Source of the DNA: Gemmatimonas sp. | GTDB lineage: Bacteria > Gemmatimonadota > Gemmatimonadetes > Gemmatimonadales > Gemmatimonadaceae | Direction: 5' to 3' | NCBI GenBank assembly: GCA_011390805.1 | Contig: JAABRT010000035.1 | Coordinates: 1 to 33,855 of the forward strand | DNA: 33,855 nucleotides | Shown: piece by piece, positions 17,345-25,539 of the stretch | Layout: every line of letters begins with the position of its first letter | How positions within the stretch are numbered: the stretch's first letter is position 1 | Program-made: the position numbers and the translations under genes | Notes under the pieces: model-generated | Told to the model about the DNA's origin: nothing | Seen by the model: the letters and a program-made list of their open reading frames with translations, nothing else | Databases searched by the model: none

Positions 17345-18337
17345 ATGTTCGTTCACCTCACTCTGGTTCGGGAACCGTGGCCGGGTCCCCGCTGGCAAGC
17401 GTTTTTTGAACGCGTGTGGCCACTGTATAAGCGCTGGTTCGTGAGCGAAGGCGAAGCAGCGCGACCCGACCGGAGTACCAGTGTCGCGCGTCTTGCTGAA
17501 CACATGCCGGAGTTGCTCCCGGTGTACGAAGCGCTGTGTGCACTCGCTGGCCACGACGACCTCGCCGACCGTTTTCTTACGCTCTGGTGTCCGCCGGCGT
17601 ACATGGCGGGCTGTTCGGTGCTCGCGTGCACCGGCGAGCAGCCGCTGCTGGTGCGCAACTACGATTTTGACCCACGCTTCTTTGACGGTCGCCTTACGTA
17701 CACCGAATACTGCAAGCCGGTAATCGGCATGCAGGACAGCGCCTGGGGTCTGCTGGACGGTATCAACGCCGACGGACTCGCCGTGGCCCTGGCGTTTGGT
17801 GGACGCAAGATTGTGGGCACCGGTTTCGGTATTCCACTTGTCCTGCGATACGTGCTTGAAACATGCAGCACGGTACAGGAAGCGTGCGCTACGTTGTCGC
17901 GTCTACCGGTGCACATGTCGTATAGCGTCACTGTGATGGACGCAGGTGGACATCACGCCACTGTCTTCCTCAACCCTGATCGGCCAGCGGAAGTACTGTC
18001 GCAAATCGCGGTCACTAATCATCAGCACCAGGTTGAGTGGGACGAGCACGCGGCATTCACACGCACGCGTGAGCGGCAGGAAATACTGGAGGCGCTGGCG
18101 AACAATCATCGCCTCACCCGCAATGCCTTGCTGCACAAGTTTCTGCGTGCACCACTGCACAGCCGACAGTTTTTTCAGGGCTTCGCCACTCTCTACACGG
18201 CGGCTTACGATGTGCGCGCCGGATCTGTTCGCATCATCTGGCCCGATCGACGCCTCGAGGCCAGCTTCGACCACTTTGAGGAGCAGCAAGCCCGCGTCAC
18301 GCTCTTCCGGCCCGTTGGCCGGACGCTGGCCAAGTAG
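17345..18337 (+). CDS. C45-type (linear amide C-N hydrolase / acyltransferase) protein
   Basis: A 330-residue protein resembling the C45 family of N-terminal nucleophile hydrolases (isopenicillin N acyltransferase-like). These self-cleave to expose a catalytic Cys and then transfer or hydrolyse amide-linked acyl groups. The probable nucleophile is C90 in YMAGCSVLA, followed by the conserved LLVRNYDFDP. GLLDGINADGLAVALAFGG, then a T..EA...L..LP...SY..TV region and AVTNHQ further match the family. An 89-residue segment before Cys90 would be the pro-region. It has no signal peptide, so it acts in the cytoplasm. It lies 28 bp after the ligase gene and could cleave, or remodel, the amide the ligase makes. 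Confidence 0.8.
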   Translation: MFVHLTLVREPWPGPRWQAFFERVWPLYKRWFVSEGEAARPDRSTSVARLAEHMPELLPVYEALCALAGHDDLADRFLTLWCPPAYMAGCSVLACTGEQPLLVRNYDFDPRFFDGRLTYTEYCKPVIGMQDSAWGLLDGINADGLAVALAFGGRKIVGTGFGIPLVLRYVLETCSTVQEACATLSRLPVHMSYSVTVMDAGGHHATVFLNPDRPAEVLSQIAVTNHQHQVEWDEHAAFTRTRERQEILEALANNHRLTRNALLHKFLRAPLHSRQFFQGFATLYTAAYDVRAGSVRIIWPDRRLEASFDHFEEQQARVTLFRPVGRTLAK

Positions 18338-18371
18338 AGCTGCACTCATCCACGTCACACACTCCCCTGCC

Positions 18372-19820
18372 ATGTCCCAGCTCGCTCCTGATATACCGTC
18401 GCGCACCGCCAACCTGATTAACGGCGAGTGGCTTGATGTCGGAGACGGTCACTTCACAGTGGTGCTGGATAAATACCATGGCACGGAGATGGCGCGCCTG
18501 CCGCATGCCACATCAGCTCAGATGGAGACTGCCATTGCGGCTGCGTCAGCCAGCCGGTTGGCGCTGGCGGAGATGAGTGCTGGCGATCGCAGTGCGCGTC
18601 TTGAAGCGCTAGCCGATCTGCTGCAGCAGCGCGATGAAGCACTGGCCCGATTGATTGTCGCCGAGGCGGGTAAACCCATCGGGTACGCGCGCGCCGAAAT
18701 CGCCCGCTGCATCAGCACCGTTCGCACTGCCGCCGCTGAAGCACTGCGCTTTGGTGGTGAAGTAGTGCCAATGGATTTTGGCGCCGGACGCGGACGCACG
18801 GCTTTCACGCGTCGCTTCCCGGTTGGCGTGGTGGCCGCGATTACGCCATTCAACTTTCCGCTCAATCTGGTGCTGCACAAAGTCGCGCCGGCCATGGCTG
18901 TAGGTTGTCCGGTGGTACTCAAACCTGCCCCGCAGGCACCGCTCTGCTCTCTCGCGTTGGCCGGTATGCTGCAGGAAATCGGCTGGCCCGCCGGCGCGTT
19001 CAGTGTGCTGGTGTGCGGCATTCCGGTGGCCGAACAGCTTGTCACCGATACGCGCGTGGCGATGCTCAGCTTCACCGGCAGCGACTCCGTGGGATGGCAC
19101 CTCAAGCGGATCTGCGGGAAGAAGAAGGTAGCGCTTGAACTGGGCGGCAACGGCTCGGTGGTGATCGATCACGGCACAGACCTGGCAGCGGCGGCCAAGG
19201 CCGTTGCGATGGGCGCCAACCTGTACGCCGGACAAACGTGCATCAGCACACAACGCATCTTTGCAGTGGCGTCGGTGTTCGACGAGTTCCGTGATTTGCT
19301 TGTGCGCGAATATGAAAACCTCGTCGCCGGCGACCCGTCTGATGATTCGGTTACCGTGGGTCCCGTGATTGATGCCCATCACTTCGCGCGCATCAGCGAT
19401 TGGGTGGCCGAAGCAGTGCGTGACGGCGCCGAGGTTCTGGCCGGCGGTAGCGCAACAGATGCTGCGCGACATGTCTTCGCCCCCACGCTGCTGACGAACG
19501 TTGCTCGGTCAGCGCGTGTGAGCTGCTCAGAAGTGTTCGGGCCCGTTGCCGTGTTGGAGCGCGTTGAGAACTTCGAGGCCGCACTGCGCGCCGTAAACGA
19601 CAGCACGTATGGACTGCAGGCCGGCGTGTTCACCCATCACATTCGTCACATGACGCTGGCGCACGAGCAGCTTGAGGTAGGCGCGGTGATCATCAACAGC
19701 GCCCCTGGCTTCCGTGTAGACAGCATGCCGTACGGTGGGGTCAAAGACAGCGGTTTGGGTCGTGAAGGACTTCGCTACGCGATGGAAGAGATGACCGAAC
19801 CGCGGTTGCTTGTGTTTTGA
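18372..19820 (+). CDS. Aldehyde dehydrogenase, succinate-semialdehyde type
   Basis: A 482-residue NAD(P)-dependent aldehyde dehydrogenase. Catalytic residues are in place: N161 (ITPFNFPLN), K184 (VVLKPAPQAP), E256 (VALELGGNG) and nucleophile C290 (GQTCIST), with SEVFGPVAVL and the PYGGVKDSGLGREG segment near the C-terminus. The product would be a carboxylic acid from an omega-semialdehyde generated by the aminotransferase of the same operon. ATG 18372 gives the normal family length; the frame is open upstream within the C45 gene. It is the last gene of the operon, 34 bp after the C45 gene. I saw no clear terminator after it. Confidence 0.88.
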   Translation: MSQLAPDIPSRTANLINGEWLDVGDGHFTVVLDKYHGTEMARLPHATSAQMETAIAAASASRLALAEMSAGDRSARLEALADLLQQRDEALARLIVAEAGKPIGYARAEIARCISTVRTAAAEALRFGGEVVPMDFGAGRGRTAFTRRFPVGVVAAITPFNFPLNLVLHKVAPAMAVGCPVVLKPAPQAPLCSLALAGMLQEIGWPAGAFSVLVCGIPVAEQLVTDTRVAMLSFTGSDSVGWHLKRICGKKKVALELGGNGSVVIDHGTDLAAAAKAVAMGANLYAGQTCISTQRIFAVASVFDEFRDLLVREYENLVAGDPSDDSVTVGPVIDAHHFARISDWVAEAVRDGAEVLAGGSATDAARHVFAPTLLTNVARSARVSCSEVFGPVAVLERVENFEAALRAVNDSTYGLQAGVFTHHIRHMTLAHEQLEVGAVIINSAPGFRVDSMPYGGVKDSGLGREGLRYAMEEMTEPRLLVF

Positions 19821-19887
19821 TGGGCTGGGTAGTGGCATTCGCGGGTATGCTGGACGTGTAGCTGCAGTCACCTTGCTCTACAACGCT

Positions 19888-20003
19888 TCACCGCACGCGC
19901 GTAAACAGCACGCGTTTGATGCGACCTCCGTTAAGTAGCAGCGAGTGAATCTCGCCCGATGAGCCGACGCGCGGCTCCAGCTCATAGCTGCCGGCGACTA
20001 CCA
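19888..20003 (-). pseudogene. Duplicated 3' end of a serine hydrolase gene (fragment)
   Basis: These 116 bp match 23721-23836, the 3' end of the intact serine hydrolase gene, with only four differences by hand alignment (about 97 percent). They encode the same ending GSYELEPRVGSSGEIHSL and so on to the stop. The match ends abruptly at 20003/23836 and directly before the stop codon on the other side. The fragment has no start or catalytic region. It lies in the same orientation as the intact gene, so the two copies form direct repeats around the GH68 pair. Confidence 0.85.
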
Positions 20004-20307
20004 AACTACGCGCTCGGGTCCGACTTCGGATCCGGCGCGTGCCGCGCGCCGGGGCCGAGCACGTGGATTCACGAGGTGGGAGCACCGGAAACGAATACCG
20101 CCTTGTGCGCACACGAATGTGCACCATCGGGCAACACGAAGATCAGACGAGCGACGAATTCCAGTGGCGACGCTTACGCGACACCTTCAGCAGACGCCAC
20201 CGCAAGGCCATTTCATGCGCGGCTATCGACATCGCCGCGTGGCTTCCGCTATGAACACCGCGATTGCGCACCCGTCGCTGGGCGTCCGACCTCAAACAGG
20301 AGACACC
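20004..20307. other. Intergenic region upstream of the first GH68 gene
   Basis: A 304-bp stretch between the duplicated hydrolase fragment and the first GH68 gene. It holds a short GC hairpin (GGCGCG 20034-20039, CGCGCC 20045-20050) and the ribosome site AGGAGA at 20298-20303. I saw no gene and no clear promoter. The frame of the GH68 protein is open back to 20119, but without signal-peptide logic. Confidence 0.5.
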
Positions 20308-21633
20308 ATGATCACTGTACGGCGAAACGCGCTCGCAGTGCTGGCCGCAGCCATCGTTGGCTGTGCCGAACGCGCACCGACCGGTTTGGATCCGGCAGCC
20401 AGAGATGTCGCTTCCGACAGCTACACCGCGACCGTGTGGGACTCGGCGCATGTGAGCAAAATGGCGCTTACCGTCGACAATACACTGCCGCTGTATGTGC
20501 CCCCCGAGAACATCATCGCACCAGGTTTGTGGATCTGGGATTCGTGGCCGGTGCGCACGCGTGGCGGTGAGATCGCAAAACTCAACGGGCAGTACATCAT
20601 GGTGGCGCTCACCGCTCCGGATTCCGTAGAGCCAAGCAAGCGAACGCCGCTCTCGAAGCTCCGGTACTTTCTCTCGGGGGACGGCACGAGCTGGAAGCTG
20701 GGCGGCCTGCTGTTCGGCGACAGCCAGCCTGAGGGGCGCGCCCAATGGGCAGGCTCTGCCATGTATGACGAGGCGAATGGCAATATGTACGCCTTTTACA
20801 CCGCTATCTCCGGGACACCAGTGCCGGAACTCGAAGGAACCGAACGCACGATCCAGAAACTTGCGCTTGGTGTGGCGCGGCTCACCGCCGTCACGGATAG
20901 CGGTCTGACGTTCGGCAGATGGCAGCATGACATCATCGCCGAACCGGAGGGTCGCTACTACGAGCTACCGGAGAACGCGGACACCATTGGCGTCGTGTAC
21001 GCCTTCCGCGATCCGTTCTTCTACCGTGATCCTTCCAACGGTCAGGAGTATGTGCTTTTCACGGGAAACGCCGCCGGACTGGACACGTCGTCAGGGCTCA
21101 ATCGGTCGTTCAACTCGGTCGTCGGGATTGTCGAAGCGCAGACAACATCGCTGAAGCAGTGGACGATACTGCCGCCGCTCTTCACCGGGTTTGGCGTCAA
21201 TCGACAGATGGAGCGGCCACACATCATCAATACCAACGGCCTCTATTACGTGTTCTGGTTGTCACACAGCTTCACGTTCAGCGACGGATTCACCGGCTAC
21301 GAGGGGCTCTATGGGTACGCCGGCACCTCACTGTTTGGTCAGAAGGAACCGTTGAATGAGTCAAGTTTGGTCGTCGCGAACCCACCGGTGGTTGCGGCGC
21401 AGAGCTACTCGTTTGTTGCCCTGCCAGCCGGTGAAGGGGCCGCCAAGGTTATCAGCTTCCTGAACATCGTAGGCGACGTGCCGTACGTCACATTTGCGCC
21501 AGCTGTCGGTCTGTCGCTCAATGGCCTCGATACGCGCATCACCTCCGCCAACGCGGGTCCCAGCTTTTTGCGGTGGGACGTGGATACGCGCTCAACTACG
21601 GTGCTCCACTCGGTGCCGGGGCCGCGGCGATGA
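20308..21633 (+). CDS. GH68 fructosyltransferase/fructofuranosidase lipoprotein (copy 1)
   Basis: A 441-residue exported protein of glycoside hydrolase family 68 (levansucrase, inulosucrase, beta-fructofuranosidase), which cleaves sucrose and transfers fructose to water or a growing fructan. The three catalytic acids are visible: nucleophile D78 in LWIWDSWPVRT, transition-state Asp D235 in YAFRDPFFY, and acid/base E302 in MERPH. AQWAGSAMYD and TYSF-like C-terminal blade motifs also fit. The signal peptide ends at the lipobox IVGC (Cys19), so it is probably a lipid-anchored surface or periplasmic protein. AGGAGA sits 4 bp before ATG 20308. The second GH68 gene follows after 32 bp with the same ribosome site, so they form an operon. 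Confidence 0.88.
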   Translation: MITVRRNALAVLAAAIVGCAERAPTGLDPAARDVASDSYTATVWDSAHVSKMALTVDNTLPLYVPPENIIAPGLWIWDSWPVRTRGGEIAKLNGQYIMVALTAPDSVEPSKRTPLSKLRYFLSGDGTSWKLGGLLFGDSQPEGRAQWAGSAMYDEANGNMYAFYTAISGTPVPELEGTERTIQKLALGVARLTAVTDSGLTFGRWQHDIIAEPEGRYYELPENADTIGVVYAFRDPFFYRDPSNGQEYVLFTGNAAGLDTSSGLNRSFNSVVGIVEAQTTSLKQWTILPPLFTGFGVNRQMERPHIINTNGLYYVFWLSHSFTFSDGFTGYEGLYGYAGTSLFGQKEPLNESSLVVANPPVVAAQSYSFVALPAGEGAAKVISFLNIVGDVPYVTFAPAVGLSLNGLDTRITSANAGPSFLRWDVDTRSTTVLHSVPGPRR

Positions 21634-21665
21634 TCAATCCTATTCGACTCACAGGAGACTGGCAC

Positions 21666-23147
21666 ATGTCTACACTCACCCGCCAATGCACACGACGCCT
21701 CGCGCTCAGCATCCTGATCCCGACGCTGGCGCTGGGGTCCGCATGCACGGACAGCGATCCGGTCGGCCCCGATCCGATCCCGAGCGAACCGGGTGACGCC
21801 GGCCCGTTGAACTTCCCAGGAGCCTTCACCTCACTCTGGACACGAAGCGTCGTGCAGCAGCTTGAGCTGACCCCCACCAGTACGCTGGGTGTACTTCCGC
21901 AAACCAACGAACAGATTCTGCCGGGTTACTGGCTGTGGGACTCCTGGCCCGTACGCACCCCGGACGGTGCGATCGCTCGCATTGGGGAGTGGTATGTACT
22001 GGTGTCGCTTACTGCACCGGACTCGCTGCTCCCTGGAGCGCGACACGGCAAGGCCGAACTGCGTTACCTGATTTCGCGCGATGGCGAGGACTGGCAGCTC
22101 GGCGCGCGACTGTTCACCGATGGCAACGCGGAAGGTAGCGCGCAGTGGGCTGGCTCCACGATATATGATCCCGCCACCAACCGTATCACCGTGTTCTACA
22201 CTGCGCTCGGGTTTGCCGATGGCACACCTGCCGACGACGGCACCGCCGGCGAATCACGGCAGGGGTCCGACCAGCGACTTGTCATGGTGCAAGGCTCTGC
22301 GACCTCGTCTGCCAGCGGCGTCACGCTGTCTGATTGGGGGCTACACCGGGTGATCGTCGAGCCAGGTGGACAGTATTACGAGCGGAAGTCAAACTCAAAA
22401 GGCATCTGGGCGTTTCGTGACCCGTGGTTCTTCAAGGATCCGCGTAGCGGACGCAGTTTCCTGCTCTTCACGGCCAATCTTTCGCTGGGCGGGCCAAATT
22501 CCGATTCGGCGTCACCGGCGGGCGTGCGATTCTGGCCAACTGCTCCGGGCGTTTCGGGCGTGGAATCCAATGCCGCAGGCATGCGGTTGTTCGGTTCGCA
22601 CGGTGGGGAAACACCGACCAACGGCGATCCCAGTGTGAACGGCGTGGTGGGAATGGTTGTGGCCGAAAACGATGCGCTCACCAGCTGGAGAAAATTGCCT
22701 CCGCTGATCGCGGCGATTGGTGTGAACTCGCAGTTGGAGCGTCCGCACTTTATCGTGAAAGATGACAAGTACTACCTCTTCTTCTCGAGCCATGAGTTCA
22801 CGTTCGCCGAAGGATTGAATGGGCCGGACGGATTGTACGGATTTGTCGGGGACAGCCTCACGGGACTCTACGCGCCACTAAACGGCACAGGTCTTGTAGC
22901 CGGCAACCCCACGGCTGCGCGATTCCAGACCTATTCGTATCTGGTGTTGCCCAACTTGCAGGTGGTGAGTTTTGTCGGATATCAGAATCTCGGCGGTGTT
23001 GGGCTCGACGGTATTGGCAGCCAGACACCGGAATGGCAGCGTGATCGCTTTGCCGGAACGCTCGCGCCACCGTTCAGCCTCACGATCAGTGGTGCGCAAA
23101 CAAGTGTCAGCGGATTCAACGGAACGGGTTTCAGGTTGCTCCCGTGA
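21666..23147 (+). CDS. GH68 fructosyltransferase/fructofuranosidase lipoprotein (copy 2)
   Basis: A 493-residue paralogue of the preceding gene. The GH68 catalytic residues are D92 (WLWDSWPVRT), D252 (AFRDPWFF) and E358 (QLERPHFIV); SAQWAGSTIYD, EFTFAEG and the ending YSYLVLPNLQVVSF also fit. It differs from copy 1 by two insertions, about 183-220 (Gly/Ser-rich) and about 275-325 between the second and third catalytic acids. The N-terminus is a signal peptide ending near GSAC (Cys27, a weak lipobox) and a Pro/Asp-rich linker. AGGAGA at 21653-21658 precedes ATG 21666; the frame is open upstream inside copy 1. Whether it polymerises levan or mainly hydrolyses sucrose or fructan is not readable. 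Confidence 0.88.
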   Translation: MSTLTRQCTRRLALSILIPTLALGSACTDSDPVGPDPIPSEPGDAGPLNFPGAFTSLWTRSVVQQLELTPTSTLGVLPQTNEQILPGYWLWDSWPVRTPDGAIARIGEWYVLVSLTAPDSLLPGARHGKAELRYLISRDGEDWQLGARLFTDGNAEGSAQWAGSTIYDPATNRITVFYTALGFADGTPADDGTAGESRQGSDQRLVMVQGSATSSASGVTLSDWGLHRVIVEPGGQYYERKSNSKGIWAFRDPWFFKDPRSGRSFLLFTANLSLGGPNSDSASPAGVRFWPTAPGVSGVESNAAGMRLFGSHGGETPTNGDPSVNGVVGMVVAENDALTSWRKLPPLIAAIGVNSQLERPHFIVKDDKYYLFFSSHEFTFAEGLNGPDGLYGFVGDSLTGLYAPLNGTGLVAGNPTAARFQTYSYLVLPNLQVVSFVGYQNLGGVGLDGIGSQTPEWQRDRFAGTLAPPFSLTISGAQTSVSGFNGTGFRLLP

Positions 23148-23203
23148 CCGATGGTTGCGCGTCGTCCGCGTGAGCAGGGATCCGGAAACTTCAGATCCTG
23201 CGA

Positions 23204-23681
23204 TCATGGATTCTCTACTTGTTGAAGACATCGCACCGACATCCCCATAGCCACGCTGTACTGAATACGAAACAGCGGACGTTGATCGTCGAACAGCATG
23301 TGGGCCGTCGTGCTATTGTCAGCTTCACGATCTGATGACCAGAAGTAGGCGACACGTTCACCGAGAAAGAAATCACCGCGTTGGGTTCTGAAGCCTGCGG
23401 GGAGCGCTGCGAAGCCGCTGCTGTTGGTGCCGCGATCACCCTCGGGCCAGCCGGTGGCAGTTTTGAGTGCCGCAGAGGCCGCGCCACCGTTCCCCAGCGT
23501 GGCCTCGAGCGTGCGCCAGTCGCTGTTGTCCGGAATGCGAAAGCCGCTTGGGCACGAACCACGCTTGTTAGTGATGGCCGCGTAGTTGTACAACACGCCC
23601 CAGTTTGCGGGTGGACTTGCCCCGAAAAAGTAGACGCCTTCTTGATTGGTCCTACATGGCCGTCTGTTCCAGCGTGATCAG
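23204..23681 (-). pseudogene. 5'-truncated FISUMP-domain protein gene
   Basis: Reading leftward, the frame encodes GVYFFGASPPANWGVLYNYA, then CPSGFRIPDNSDWRTLEATLG, SSGFAALPAGFRTQRGDF, AYFWSSDRE and SVRCLQQVE. These are the landmarks of the Fibrobacter succinogenes major paralogous (FISUMP) domain found in surface proteins. The frame is open from a stop near 23684, with no good start and no signal peptide, and the first conserved strand of the domain is missing. The break lies next to the 116-bp repeat at 23721, so the gene was probably cut by the rearrangement that placed it there. A short product from an internal start near 23596 is possible. Confidence 0.65.
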
Positions 23682-23720
23682 GGTGTGAGCGGCGCGCCAA
23701 CCGCCGACCCGTGGCTGGCC

Positions 23721-23836
23721 TCACGGCACGCGCGTAAACAGCACGCGTTTGATGCGACCTCCGTTAAGCAGTAGCGAGTGAATCTCGCCCGATGAGCCGA
23801 CGCGCGGCTCCAGCTCATAGCTGCCGACGACTACCA
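23721..23836. repeat. 116-bp direct repeat, right copy
   Basis: The 3' end of the serine hydrolase gene, repeated at 19888-20003 in the same orientation with four mismatches. The two copies enclose 3.7 kb holding both GH68 genes and the truncated FISUMP gene. Confidence 0.85.
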
Positions 23837-25394
23837 GATCAGGCCGTACCACCGTTCCTGTGCCGGACCAGCCGCCAACAGATGCGCTCACGCGCTCGCC
23901 GTCAATTCCGGAGATCACAATCGCCGCGCCCGTTTCGGCATTCACATAGCGGCCAATCCATGCCGCTGGCTGAATGATGGTTGGACGTGGTGGCAGACGT
24001 CGCCCAACGATTGGTGCCTGTGTGGGCAGGTAGATGGTAAACTGCGGTTGGCCGGCGGAGTCACGGTCGAGCGCCATTTTGAGATCTGGGTTTGATGCGT
24101 AGCGGTACACATTGCCGGTATCCGGAAGCAACGCAACGTCTCCACCCGCAATGCGACGCACGAACCCGCTGTCTGTTCGCGCCAGCGTAATCAGCGTGCC
24201 CGAGCTGGCGCGATAGTCGCCGAGCCAGAGCGATTGATCAACCGGGGCGCTGATGACGCGGGGAACTCCGGGGTACGGCGACGCATCCTGAGTCTCACCC
24301 TCAAGCAGTGCGTTGGCATACTGTAACGCGAGTGCATGCACGCCGAGATTGCCATTGTTCGACATCACAACAACGGCAATCCGCTGCTCGGGAAATCGCA
24401 GGAACGTGGCGTTGTACGCACCGGTGCTGCCGTCGTGAAAGACATACGGTACTCCGCGGTACGTATCGAACTCGATTCCGAAGCCGTAGCGCTGAGTTGA
24501 TGCGTGATTCACCGGAGCCTGGCTCAACCGTTCGAGCGATGCGGCGGCACCTTGCGATTGCGCACGTTGCAGTCGCACTTCCCACGCAAGTTGATCGGGA
24601 AGCGTGGTGTACAGATTGCCGTCACCGTGCAACGTCGCGACGCTCGGGTATTCCTGCCATCCGTTGTCCGAACTCCCGTATGGCCGGGTGCGGTCGGGAA
24701 TCACTTGCGTGGATCTTGTAAAAAAGCCCGTGGACGACAAGCCCCACGCTTTGAAGCGCTGCTCGCTTACCTGCGCGAAGCTTGAATCGGTTGCCGCGCG
24801 GACAATCCCGGTGAGCAGGATGTAGTTGGAGTTGCTGTACAGGTACTGGCTGTCTGGTGCGAAGTTCAGCGCGCGCTGCTGCTTGAGCAGTGCGAGCGCA
24901 TCGTCATTGCCAAGAAACGATCGCCACCAGGTGGTGCCGGCCAGCGACCACAAATCATATACGTCGCGCAACCCACTGGTGTGTGTGAGGAGCTGGCGCA
25001 CCGTGATGGCATCGTCTACCAGTGGCAATGCATTCGGCAGCAGATCTTTGACGTTGGTGTTGAGTGCGAGGCGTCCGTCCAGCAACAGCGACAGTATCAC
25101 CGCCGCAGTGAACTGCTTGGCGTTCGAGGCGATATTGAAGCGCGACGTGGGGCCGATTGCGACATGGTGCGAGAGGTCTGCCTCGCCGGCATATGTGGTA
25201 TGCAGGATTTCTCCGTCACGTACAATGCCAACGGCGACACCGGGGGCCGCTGTACCGACAAAGGTCCGAAGTGAATCAGCGAGCGCTGCCAGGCGCGGCG
25301 CCAACGAAGATTGGGCACCGAGCGGAGGCGCGAGAAGCAGTACGAAAGGGAACAGGCCGAGTGTGGTGCGAATGCGCATGCGTTGAGACTTCAT
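23721..25394 (-). CDS. Class C beta-lactamase-like serine hydrolase
   Basis: A 557-residue exported serine hydrolase of the S12/class C beta-lactamase group (D-alanyl-D-alanine carboxypeptidase, esterase or peptidase relatives). The signal peptide ends near LGAQ (about residue 28). The nucleophile motif SxxK is S90-N-A-K93 in FNIASNAKQF; the YxN motif appears as YSNSNY; HDGSTGAYNA occupies the KTG position with His, as in many esterase-like members. A C-terminal beta-rich domain (about 400-557) follows. The start at 25394 is supported by the signal peptide. The last 116 bp are duplicated at 19888-20003. It lies 145 bp downstream of a membrane-anchored AraC regulator on the same strand. Substrate unknown. 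Confidence 0.87.
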   Translation of the reverse strand: MKSQRMRIRTTLGLFPFVLLLAPPLGAQSSLAPRLAALADSLRTFVGTAAPGVAVGIVRDGEILHTTYAGEADLSHHVAIGPTSRFNIASNAKQFTAAVILSLLLDGRLALNTNVKDLLPNALPLVDDAITVRQLLTHTSGLRDVYDLWSLAGTTWWRSFLGNDDALALLKQQRALNFAPDSQYLYSNSNYILLTGIVRAATDSSFAQVSEQRFKAWGLSSTGFFTRSTQVIPDRTRPYGSSDNGWQEYPSVATLHGDGNLYTTLPDQLAWEVRLQRAQSQGAAASLERLSQAPVNHASTQRYGFGIEFDTYRGVPYVFHDGSTGAYNATFLRFPEQRIAVVVMSNNGNLGVHALALQYANALLEGETQDASPYPGVPRVISAPVDQSLWLGDYRASSGTLITLARTDSGFVRRIAGGDVALLPDTGNVYRYASNPDLKMALDRDSAGQPQFTIYLPTQAPIVGRRLPPRPTIIQPAAWIGRYVNAETGAAIVISGIDGERVSASVGGWSGTGTVVRPDLVVVGSYELEPRVGSSGEIHSLLLNGGRIKRVLFTRVP

Positions 25395-25539
25395 TGGAGT
25401 GTGCGGACGTTTGTGGGAAGGCGTTGACCGCGTGCATACGCAGTGTGCCCTTTGGCATTCACTCACGCGCCTCGTGTAGCGCCAAGTTCGCAATTTTGTT
25501 GTTGTTGGCGGTTCGTGAGCCCCTCGTCTGCCTCGCTAG

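Noticed and set aside
19888-20127. Minus-strand gene ending in the serine hydrolase C-terminus
   Set aside because: Only the last 116 bp are related. The upstream part of the frame is Arg-rich without homology, and there is no catalytic region. Treated as a duplicated fragment.
20308-23147. Sialidase/BNR or GH43 identity for the two propeller-like enzymes
   Set aside because: WDSWP, RDP and ERPH occur in the order and spacing of the GH68 catalytic triad, so GH68 explains them better.
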